Of a DNA stretch of 64,000 nucleotides, positions 55,364 to 64,000 are shown in pieces; position 1 is the stretch's first letter; every line of letters begins with the position of its first letter. The translations under genes and the position numbers were made by a program. Where the stretch lies: positions 124,001 through 188,000 of the forward strand of contig JAGTJM010000046.1 in assembly GCA_020747015.1 (NCBI GenBank), read 5' to 3'. The notes beneath the pieces are model-generated. The model did not search any database, was not told the DNA's origin, and saw nothing but the letters and a program-made list of their open reading frames with translations. The DNA is from Pyrenochaeta sp. MPI-SDFR-AT-0127 (Eukaryota; Ascomycota; Dothideomycetes; Pleosporales; Cucurbitariaceae).

Positions 55364-56323
55364 ATGGCGGCGAAACGTCCATCGCGTGTGCGCGTTCGAG
55401 AGCCCGTATGCTCATCTCTACCGCCCGAAGTTTGGATTCATATCCTCAGCTACCACACCGATCTCGCACACCTCTGGGTCGACTGTCGTCGCGTTTCGTC
55501 AACCCTCCGGGCATGCGCCGAGTATACTTTTGGCGAATATTTTCTCAAAGATGTACATATAGATTTCCAGCTTGAAAAGTACAATCTGGGCGGGAAGAGC
55601 AAGAGGCCAGAGGTTCCAGTCACATTCGCGCGACTAGGCAAGCGTGAAGAGAAAGAAGTAGCTTGGTACGGAGATAAGAGGGCGAAGGAAACTTTAGGTC
55701 ATGGTCGCGGGAAGAGGGAACAAGAGCGATATGACATGGTGATGTATAGATGGGAAGAGAACCTGAGAGGGTGGAAGCCTGAAATGCCGAACTACACAAT
55801 CCGTATTGGTGATTTGGTGAATGATACAGCACTTCCGGGCCTGGATATCATTGTCGCAGAACGTGAGATACGCTTTGAGTGGAAGAAGATGTTGCATCTC
55901 TTTTTTCGTGAACATGAAAGGCTTTTAGATCTGAAGAAGGATTGGCGGACAAGGACTGCGAAGATAATCCGGGCCAATAACAAACGCCTAGCGAAGGGTG
56001 AGAAGCTTATGGCTGCTGACTTCCCACCCCCTTGGTCAGTTGCTGGACTTGAGATTCGCAAACACATCAGACGTGCAAGGCTCAAAGAGCAATATATCGA
56101 AGATGAAGAAATGATATGGGCAATAGATTCGCTAAGGCATTTTGAACAGTATGGTGCCGCAACAGGAATCACGAGAGCATTTAAGCTTGATGCCGATCTT
56201 CCAGGCGCTGGTCTTGGGGAGAAATGGTTCGGAAGCACCAATCTAGTGCAGGAACTGTATCTCGATGAGTGGAGCTGTCTGCACAGGATCGATACAAAGA
56301 TTGAACATATGCAAAGTGAATAG
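55364..56323 (+). CDS. F-box-like domain protein
   Basis: Single-exon protein of 319 residues. Residues 15-50 (CSSLPPEVWIHILSYHTDLAHLW, then VDCRRVSSTLRACAEYTF) form an F-box-like motif with the LP.E...IL pattern, suggesting a SCF ubiquitin-ligase substrate receptor. The rest is highly charged and predicted helical (WRTRTAKIIRANNKRLAKGE, RRARLKEQYIEDEEMIW), with no leucine-rich or WD repeats, as in many uncharacterised fungal F-box proteins. The ATG at 55364 has a good context and begins MAAKRPSRVRVREPV. The frame is intact to the TAG at 56323. The substrate is unknown. Confidence 0.75.
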   Translation: MAAKRPSRVRVREPVCSSLPPEVWIHILSYHTDLAHLWVDCRRVSSTLRACAEYTFGEYFLKDVHIDFQLEKYNLGGKSKRPEVPVTFARLGKREEKEVAWYGDKRAKETLGHGRGKREQERYDMVMYRWEENLRGWKPEMPNYTIRIGDLVNDTALPGLDIIVAEREIRFEWKKMLHLFFREHERLLDLKKDWRTRTAKIIRANNKRLAKGEKLMAADFPPPWSVAGLEIRKHIRRARLKEQYIEDEEMIWAIDSLRHFEQYGAATGITRAFKLDADLPGAGLGEKWFGSTNLVQELYLDEWSCLHRIDTKIEHMQSE

Positions 56324-57425
56324 TAGCAATGGGATCGACAATTTTCTTATTTCCTACCTTGAATATATGTGATGCGAATAAAGAGGAGTCTTGCTATTTG
56401 CCCACTTATTGCCGTGCATAGAGCGAGGTCTCTTGGGTCACATAGTTGAGTCGTAGAAACCACTCGCGGAACCAAAGTCACCAAGCCAGCGCCTTGATCA
56501 CGCTTTAAATTCTCAAAATGTGCTCTTATTCTCAATATTCCTCGCAACAATCGCCACTGTGGGTTCTTCAACTCAACAGAGCGACTGGCATTCAACTTGG
56601 AGCTGTTCTGCAATGCACACGTCTCAAGTCGGGCTAACAAACTGCATATGTCGAATTCTAGAGCAGTACACAACTCATAGAGTAAGAACATAATACATGA
56701 CCAACTAGTCTTAGTACTTCGCAAATCTTTGTCCGAATCAAGCAAGTGAGTGAGGTTTGCGACGCTCGCTTCAAGCCTGACGTTAACAGTGCAACACAGT
56801 TATAAAGATAGAAAGTTTTGTATCGAGCTGATTTCCTCAAGCGCAGTTTTCAAGTGGGGCAGAATCAAACTTGTGGGAGAGAAACAGAGCTGGTGCATAA
56901 GGAACACCCTCGACACGCCAAACTCTCGTGGTTCGTTATATACGCAGCCACCCCGCATACAAAACGAACAAATCAGTAATAGACGTGCATACAATTGATA
57001 ACTAGTTTAAGAAGCACAGCGTCCCTGCGCATAAAAGTCCACGAATGCTTCTGAGCTATGGTTTTCGCCGTCTGGTTGGATTGTAACCAGAAAGTGACCG
57101 TACGAAATGCGCCAGAAGAAGGCAGAGCACACTTATTATTGCACACAAAAAATTGATCAGACTCTGTGAAAAACGGCTCAGAATCCAAGCGGTGGCACAG
57201 AACACTTGAAGGCGATGTTGAAAGGCTCATCCTTAAAAGGCTAGCGCCCCTTGGCAATTCACAGTACTTCGAACCTCACCATGATGCAATGTGTCAAGAA
57301 CCCAGAGATCTGCCTACAAGGCTCCCGCTACATTTTAGCGTTTGTATATATACACGGACTTTCTAAAGATTCATCACCGCGATACTGCCATTTCTGTAAG
57401 CGTGCGCTGCGCAGAGATTACCACC
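56324..57425. other. Gene-free interval
   Basis: About 1.1 kb between the F-box-like gene and BOS1. No exon is supported on either strand; the BOS1 promoter is at the right end. Confidence 0.45.
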
Positions 57426-58316
57426 ATGGTGTGTTTCCGCCTCTCTTGTTGCGGCGACACTCAGCTCACATTTTGAACAGAACGCGCTCTTCAATTCCGC
57501 CTTACGTCAATCGACCTCGATACGCAAAGACCTAGACCACTTTGCGGACTCGGCATCGCCTTCCCCGCATCTGCAAGCTCAGCTCAATGCGTCCCTCACC
57601 TCTTTCTCTCGGACCATCGACGATTATGGGAAGCTTGCAAAACAAGAGCCGGTGCAAACAAAGCAAGAAAAGGCTTTTGAGAGGTTAAAGAACTTCAAGA
57701 GCGAGCTGGAAGAGTATCGAGACAGCTTCAAGAGGATAAAGAGTGTAAATGAGGACATTGTGCGTATCAAACTTGCTTGTTACCTGGCAGGGTATTTTAT
57801 TGTTTGAGGTGCAATGACTAACAAGGCGTATAGCAAACAACAGAAGCGCGTACCGAGCTGTTGGGCCGCCGCCCACATCACGCTGCAACGCCCGAGAACC
57901 CCTATGCACTGCCCAGCGCCAGTGCTGCCGCCCAGCACTCACCATTCGCCCCTTCTCAACCCTACAACCCTTCTGCCCCTTATCGGCCTAATCCATACTC
58001 TGCTGGTGCTCCACAGGGTGGAGACTACGATCGCGAGGGTCATGTGCTACGCGAGAACACCTTTTTCAACAAGACTTCAGAACAACTAGATGAGTTCCTT
58101 GATCGGGGAAGGGCAGTACTAGGTGACCTTGGTCAGCAGAGAGACATGCTGAAAGGAACACAAAGGCGACTATACAGCGTGGCGAATACATTAGGCATCA
58201 GTGGTGACACGATCCGCATGGTAGAGAGGCGAGCAAAGCAAGACAAGTGGATATTCTGGGGTGGAGTCATTGTGTTCTTCCTGTTCTGCTGGTTGGTCAT
58301 ACACTATCTGCGGTGA
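57426..58316 (+). CDS. BOS1: ER-Golgi v-SNARE Bos1 (membrin-type Qb-SNARE)
   Basis: SNARE that acts in vesicle fusion between ER and Golgi. The first exon is just the ATG (57426-57428). A 52-nt intron (GTGTGT...TTGAACAG, 57429-57480) leads to NALFNSALRQSTSIRKDLDH (exon 2, 57481-57759). A second intron ends at 57833 (CTAAC branch, TATAG) before QTTEARTELLGRRPHH (exon 3, 57834-58316). All junctions are phase 0 and give 254 residues, the usual Bos1 size. The N-terminal helical domain is followed by a Pro/Ala/Ser linker, the SNARE helix (LRENTFFNKTSEQLDEFLDR, GRAVLGDLGQQRDMLKGTQ) and a C-terminal anchor (WIFWGGVIVFFLFCWLVIHYL). The one-codon first exon makes the start invisible to simple gene finding. 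Confidence 0.88.
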
Positions 58317-58654
58317 GTGTGTGGTGATATTTGCAAGTCGGTAGGCATCATGGGAGCAACGAGGCGCGCTTGGCATATGTCACGAATGGACAAATTAGAC
58401 CTTGGAGGCGTCAGAGCTTACAGCAGACCTCATATATCTACTTCAGCGGTACGTACAGAGAGGTGCCAATCATTCAAAAGCCCTACTAACAGTGCTACTC
58501 GTACGTTCACCAGTTGCCAGCCGAAACATACCACCTTACGTGCATAGAAGCGAATATCCGTAGCTCCATGTGCCCAGATCCACTTGGTTTCTTCTTCCAA
58601 AGACTTTACCACTCTTGATCGACTTTCTGGGGCTTTGCAGGAGCGGTCAATGTA
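58317..58654. other. Convergent 3' interval
   Basis: About 340 bases between BOS1 and the minus-strand gene at 58655. Both 3' ends are expected here; nothing else is seen. Confidence 0.5.
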
Positions 58655-59497
58655 TCACCAGTACCTGAGGTTCTCAATCTCTTGTTTCATGTTCAGCAAT
58701 TCATGGGCCATTTGACGTTGATTCCAAGCAAGTGTCTCAATCTCTTCAAAGGGAGCGGCATCGAGTAGACGAGCAGGAGGTAACAAGGGCGGTGTCCCTG
58801 CAATCACTGCGTCTCCGTACCGAGGTATTCGAAAATCTGGACTTCGGCGGCGATGTGTTACGGGCGCTGAAAGCGCTCGATAGTTCCATCCTGACCAACG
58901 GTGAATATCTCGTCCGCGATGACGTGCTGCATATGGGAGAGTTGCGAGTGCACCGAGTCCTATTTGCGTAGGTTCACCAAATGAACGATCTGAACCGAGC
59001 TGTTGGAGCTTCTGGAAAGCGCGCTGCCACTCCAAAGAATATTCAGACTTCTCATTCTGCAACACGGTGGGCATGCACCCGGACCAAAAATCCATCAGCG
59101 CTCTGGCAAGCAAGGTGGACTCATAGTCCTGCGCTAGAGAAGCAAGGATAACAAAAGCGTGTCTTGCTTGTTGAAGTCCTTTTCCAATCCAGCCACTAAC
59201 GCGGAGATCCACCTCAAGAAGTTGTGCCAACCTCTCAGTGATCCGAATCCGAATGTCTTGTTCAACCGGAAAGTAATGTTGTTGGAAGTGTTCCAGAAAC
59301 AATTGAAGATTTTGTCGAATTGAATGTTTGTTGATATCATAGCGATTGTGCAGACGCTCGTACAGATTTTCAACAAGGTCTCTGCCATTAACCCAGTATG
59401 ACGGTGTCATGGAGGGGAACCAATTGTAAAAAGCCTCACTGTTCAATCTTATCTGGTTATGGCTGCCGAATTGTACTATCACATTGTTTGGTAACAT
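58655..59497 (-). CDS. Hypothetical helical protein
   Basis: Unrecognised protein of 280 residues from the ATG at 59497 (MLPNNVIVQFGSHNQIRL). The first half is helical and charged (DLVENLYERLHNRYDINKH, RITERLAQLLEVDLRVSG, LLARALMDFWSGCMP). The second half is Arg/Ser/Pro-rich, and the C-terminus forms a short coiled coil (LAWNQRQMAHELLNMKQEI). Upstream, at about 59500-59690, two other frames also look protein-like, one of them containing EVLFGGFNHAKWILFDPF. A 5' exon may therefore be missing and the real protein longer. No membrane segment or known domain is seen; function is unknown. Confidence 0.5.
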   Translation of the reverse strand: MLPNNVIVQFGSHNQIRLNSEAFYNWFPSMTPSYWVNGRDLVENLYERLHNRYDINKHSIRQNLQLFLEHFQQHYFPVEQDIRIRITERLAQLLEVDLRVSGWIGKGLQQARHAFVILASLAQDYESTLLARALMDFWSGCMPTVLQNEKSEYSLEWQRAFQKLQQLGSDRSFGEPTQIGLGALATLPYAARHRGRDIHRWSGWNYRALSAPVTHRRRSPDFRIPRYGDAVIAGTPPLLPPARLLDAAPFEEIETLAWNQRQMAHELLNMKQEIENLRYW

Positions 59498-61147
59498 TGT
59501 CGAAATGGGGCTTCGGGAAGCTCTTGAGAAATACTAGTAGAATCTTTTCGAAGTTTACAATGAAAGGGTCGAAGAGAATCCACTTGGCGTGGTTGAAGCC
59601 ACCGAATAAGACTTCGATGCTGGGCTTCACGCTCTTTGCACTCAATGTATATAGGCTGTGTTGTTACGCACAAGCCCAGGCCATGCATTCATGATGGACG
59701 GTTTCAACCGATCGTTACGCCACTAAGTTTGCTTACTATGGAATGACGCGTTGCAACGGCTTCAGAGTCACGCTCCTCCAACGTTCACATAGAGGAGAAA
59801 TTGACACGTCAGCCTTCAAGAACACGTCTTCCTTCCCTCCAATGTATCATATGAATATAACCGGAGGCCACAAGGTTCATCCCACAAGGTTCATCCCACA
59901 TCCAGTGTCATTTGAGAAGATATGAGATAAGCACCGTTTCTCGATGGCAAGCTTGCTGTCAGTGTAGGACCATTACAGATATCAGCGAATTTGGGGCCTA
60001 CTTGCCGCGTACGGGGATATACATTTCGAAATAATTGTTACCTTCAGTCAGAGACATGCCTGTCACAGGACCACTTATAGTACGCAGAGCAGGTATTTTT
60101 GAAGGTCGGCGTTGAGCATACACCAGTGCCACAGCTTCTGAATATGCACAGGTAAAGTCTTTCTTACGTCGCTAGTATTGAAATGAATTCCGTGCTCAGA
60201 GAAGTGTGTTCCCAGTTCCCGATTGTAGATTCAAACCAAACGGCATCCTAGCCAGACTCCCTATAATGCGAGGGTAATAGCGAGCGCAAACTCAACAAAT
60301 TTTAGTTAAAGTGTTCCAGTGTGTGCTGACCATGACAGCCAATTTGTGATCAGCTGAACTAGTGCTGATGGATGCACTGTAACTAAAAGTTCATTCGGAA
60401 CACTACAATCCTGTCACCATGAGTCACAGACCCTGCAGTCGGTGACGTTGCAAGAGAGCAATCAAGTTGCGCACTGGCCCGTTAAATACTGTGAATTACT
60501 GGTTACCCCTTATGATAGAGATGAGAGTGCCGCACGAGGGTCAAAGTGGACTTTTGTTGAAAGGCACGTTTATTCTTAAATATTGTGTGAACTTGTTCCG
60601 TATCCCACCCATTATTCAATGCGTACATTGACATTGCCGGCAGATTCCTTAGACGACACGATTGCTCGACCCTATCACTGTTCGAATGGACAGCAGATCT
60701 CCACATCACAATACATTTCGATATTTAGATTAACGAATCGCAGAGACGAAGCTTTGCAGAACACGTCTTCGCCCATGTCGAGTGACAACATGTGTCAGTC
60801 TGAGGGGACACACACGGGACACGAACTTGTCAGCTTCTCATCGGATACACTATAGTGTTCGTACAGGAAAGAACTTTAAACGGTCCCAAAAGCGAGGCAA
60901 ACGATTAGACATCCCACATAGTCCTTCGCGTAACAACGCTACTCCCACAGACCAATGAAAGCTAGTTGTACGGTATCACAATATGTAGCGATGGTGCAAA
61001 TCCAGCTAAAACGTGACGAAGATGTGTTGATTCTATCTACTTTGGGAATCTCGTAATATCTACACGCGCCGCAGAACGCCGTCCCATATGCTACCTATCG
61101 CCATGACCGGTGTTTACGAAACATTCGAACCATTCGCATAAAGCACT
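59498..61147. other. Long gene-free interval
   Basis: About 1.6 kb, AT-leaning, to the 3' end of nitrite reductase. Apart from possible 5' exons of the 58655 gene at its left end and one short tandem repeat, no feature is supported. Confidence 0.45.
59869..59898. repeat. 14-bp tandem duplication
   Basis: Two perfect copies of CACAAGGTTCATCC followed by CACA. Probably a slippage duplication. Confidence 0.85.
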
Positions 61148-64000
61148 TCACCAATCCAGGCCTCCAGCGCCCCTCTCGCCGCCAGCAAGTATCATAGCAG
61201 CTTTCCCTTTCTCGCCTAGCCCATTTTCGAGATGGCTAACTTGGTGGCCCTTCCTGCCCTTGAGCTGCAGGCGTGCCAACTTCTTGTCGAGCGCAACAAA
61301 TGGATCTTCGCTCTCGCTCTTCTTTATTTTGAATTTCTCCGTGCCAAGTACACTGTCTAGTTCCTCTACGCTCGGCAGCTTGACGTACAGGAATCCGTCA
61401 TCTCGCTCCTCAATAGGGAACACGGCAATGTTGACAGATTCGTCGTTTGCGCATTTGCCGGCGTTGTCGCCACTGAGCTCGTAATTACGTTTGTGGTACG
61501 GACAGGAGACCCAGAGTTTGTTGTTGGCGAGATCATCGCCTATCAGGCCGTCGGAGAGGACAAAGGCGCGCTTGTGCGGACACATTTGCTGCGTGCAGTA
61601 GTACTTACCGCGGACCTTAAACACAGCAAGTTGGGTGTCACCACGCTTGATAGCCTTGCTATCACCAGTATCCGTATCCTTGAACTCTTCGGTTCTAACG
61701 AGTGGTTGCCATGAGAGCTCTGTCCACTTGTGGCCGCGGAAATCTTCCGTCACGGAGTCCTTAGGCCAGTAGCTTGGGCGTTCTTGTCCGCGCTCTTGGG
61801 TGGGCTCGATGGTGTCATTGATATTCTCGGAAGTATTCGCAAATTGACTGAACCAGGATCGCTTCTTTGGGTCTTTGAGTACTTCGGTCCACTCGCAGAA
61901 GAAGGTGCCTACGAGGTCTTCCATTTGCTTCTCCAAGTCTGCACATATGCCGAGCTTGTCCTCGAGGATGACTTCTTGCAGGTATTTGATGCCACCAGGC
62001 AGATTTTCCATCCAGCGTGCTGTTCGTTGCAGCTTATCGGCTGTGCGAATGTAGAAGGACAGATAGCGGTCGAGGATGGGAACAACATCATCCGGCGGTA
62101 CATCCTTCGCAAGGAGTTCTGAATGTCGTGGTTTTGCGCCGCCGTTTCCTCCAACGAAGATGTTGAAGCCTTTTTCCGTTGCTATCAACCCAAAGTCTTT
62201 ATTCTGCGCTTCAGCACACTCGCGCACACAGCCTGACACACCGCCCTTGATCTTGTGAGGGCCACGGATGGACTTGTACCGTTCTTCCAGGCGCACTGCC
62301 ATACCAACACTGTCACCGATACCGAATCGGCACCACGTTGTTCCGACACAGGATTTGACAGTTCTCAGGGACTTTGCGTAGGCATGACCAGACTCCATCC
62401 CGCCATCAATAAGTTCTTGCCAGATGTCTGGAAGGTCTTGCTTGCGGGCACCAAACAAGTCTATACGTTGGCCGCCTGTGATTTTGGTGTAGAGGTTGTA
62501 TTTCTTCCCCACAGTGCCGATGACGATGAGCTTCTCAGGAGTAATCTCCCCACCGGAAACACGGGGCACGACCGAGAAGGTACCATTGCGCTGAATGTTT
62601 GCCAGAAACCTGTCGTTAGTCTCCTGAAGACCGCGCCTATTCAAATCAAGCAAATGCTTGTTGTATAAAGAGGCGATAATGGAGCCGATTGTGGGTTTAC
62701 AAGCCTCGCAACCCAAGGAATTCGGTTCCTTGCCTGCTTCCTTCATGACAGCTGAAAAGTCCTGGAGGTTCTTGACGTAAATAATGTTGAACAGATCTGC
62801 ACGCGAATATTCAAAGTGCGGACAGATATGATTCTTGACCTCGTTGCCCATCGAGGCCATTGTCTTGTTGAAAATGGTTTGGACGAGGGGCATACAACCG
62901 CCACACCCAGTACCAGCCTTTGTGCAAGACTTGACGTCGCCGATGCTCTTGCAAGTTCCATCTTTGACTGAGTTGACGACATCGCCCTTGGTGACATTGT
63001 GGCAAGAGCAGATTTGGGTGTCGTCGGTACTGTGATATGGTCAGCAAAGTCACGTAGCCAACGTATTGCAGACTTACAGATCATCTCCATCTTCGTCACC
63101 CTTAGAAGCTCCTACAATAAGCTCGCTCGGTGGCATCTCGAGCTGTTTTTGATTCTTGACCATTGGCACCAATTTAATGTAGTCCTTTGTGTCACCAATC
63201 ATCATACCGCCTAGCAAGTACTTGCCGTCCATTGTGAAGAGGTACTTTTTATACACCTGCTGGAACGGATCCTTGTATGTGAGCGCCTTTACGGGCGGCG
63301 GAGCTGGTCCATCGGTCAAGTTCTTTACTTTATCTCTTGTCGATGTTCCGTTGACATTGAGGGCCTCCTTTCCAGTTCGTGGTCTTCCAGGCATGTCTTT
63401 CGGGCCATCCCGATCTGCAAAAAAGTCGCCAAAGCTGGCAACCTCAACACCAAGCAATTTTAGCTTAGTACTCAGGTCCGGTCGCTTGAATTTCCGGGGC
63501 GCATGCGCCTTGGCTTGTGTCAAATTAAAGGCGAGAACATCCGCCATCTCAACACCTGGTGCGATCAAGCCGAATGTTTGATTCTCCCAACTCGCGCATT
63601 CGCCGATAGCGTATATGTCGGGTTTTGACGTTAGGAGATCCGGACCAACGACAATGCCACCGCCTCGATCAGCGCATTTAATGTTTGCTTTCCGGGCCAG
63701 CTCATCGCGCGATTTTATACCGATCTGATAATGTCAGCTGGTATCGCCCGTTGTTGAACACCAAACTTACAGCGAAGCATATGCAAGAGCACTCCATCTC
63801 TTCGCCATCCTCAAAAACAACGCCCTTCACAAAGTTGTGTTCGTCTGTCAATATTTTGCCAACTCTCTTGCTCAGCATGACTTCCAAGCCCAGCGCTTGT
63901 ACCTGCTCAACCACCATACCACCTGCATCGCCATCCAACTGTCTTGACAGCACCCATCGGTTCCGCTCGATAAGCTTCACTTTCGCAAAGTCCTCAAGGT
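61148..64000 (-). CDS. niiA: Assimilatory nitrite reductase [NAD(P)H], partial (5' end beyond window)
   Basis: Siroheme enzyme reducing nitrite to ammonium in nitrate assimilation. The N-terminal FAD/NAD-binding part runs off the right edge (VEQVQALGLEVMLSKRVGK, then an intron and CADRGGGIVVGPDLLTSKP, IYAIGECASW). After an intron near 63077-63030, the BFD-like [2Fe-2S] domain reads TQICSCHNVTKGDVVNSV with GTGCGGCMPLVQTIF. The catalytic domain holds CVGTTWCRFGIGDSVG and SGCVRECAEAQNKDFGL, the 4Fe-4S/siroheme cysteines. The C-terminus carries a Rieske domain (CTQQMCPHKRAF and WVSCPYHKRNYEL), the C-x-H/C-x2-H pair seen in fungal NiiA. It ends GERGAGGLDW. All visible exons are open. The promoter, where nitrate and nitrogen control would act, is outside the window. 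Confidence 0.95.

Noticed and set aside
60290..60410. Apparent inverted repeat around TTTTAGTT and GTGTTCC strings
   Set aside because: The two sub-motifs occur in the wrong relative order for a true inverted repeat, and the similarity is limited to 7-8 bases each.
1..64000. tRNA genes, rRNA, CRISPR arrays, replication origins
   Set aside because: Reading both strands I found no tRNA-like B-box with a matching acceptor stem, no rRNA-like sequence and no spaced direct repeats. A tRNAscan run could still reveal a missed tRNA.

Overview
The window is nuclear DNA of a filamentous ascomycete (Pezizomycotina). The genes carry short GT-AG introns of about 45-70 nt with CTAAC/CTGAC-type branch points. 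The gene set is typically fungal: SEC5, SEC62 and BOS1 secretory-pathway genes, a Rieske-fused nitrite reductase, a PTH11-like membrane protein and an O-GlcNAc-transferase homologue. Class Dothideomycetes, perhaps Pleosporales, is my best guess from gene style only. There is no operon structure, CRISPR array or recognisable intact transposon, and I found no tRNA or rRNA gene.

Layout. 0.4-4.7 kb: an amino-acid/choline-type permease (-) and a PTH11-like integral membrane protein (+) whose frame breaks around a 29-nt GT...AG segment. 4.7-9.4 kb: a quiet stretch with two minus-strand genes of unknown function, rebuilt here from splice signals. 9.4-16.7 kb: a BTB/POZ protein, a disordered protein, a secreted phage-type (GH24) lysozyme and exocyst SEC5. 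16.7-30 kb: an accessory-looking stretch with a DUF7587-like gene, a large membrane protein with a Cys-rich loop, a Trp/Tyr-rich protein, a gene resembling only the C-terminal part of fungal sterol glucosyltransferases, and an EthD-like barrel protein, separated by long gene-free intervals. 30-37.4 kb: a DAL5-type MFS transporter, a small secreted Cys-rich protein with a GPI-anchor-like tail, an ammonium transporter and the adenine glycosylase MutY. 38.7-58.3 kb: mostly housekeeping genes, namely a PH-domain protein with a proline-rich tail, a coiled-coil protein, SEC62, an OGT homologue, an F-box-like protein and the SNARE BOS1. 58.6-64 kb: one unknown gene and the assimilatory nitrite reductase, which runs off the right edge.

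Several genes share processes without forming a cluster. The permease, the DAL5-like transporter, the ammonium transporter and nitrite reductase all serve nitrogen uptake or assimilation. SEC62, BOS1 and SEC5 act at ER import, ER-Golgi fusion and exocytosis. The most unusual items are the glucosyltransferase-less sterol-glucosyltransferase-tail gene (25.1-26.6 kb), the 29-nt frame break in the PTH11-like gene, the start codon that forms an entire exon in BOS1, and the shortened Fe-S cysteine spacing in MutY. Exon borders were read by eye from frame and splice consensus; functional names rest on remembered family motifs, not on searches.
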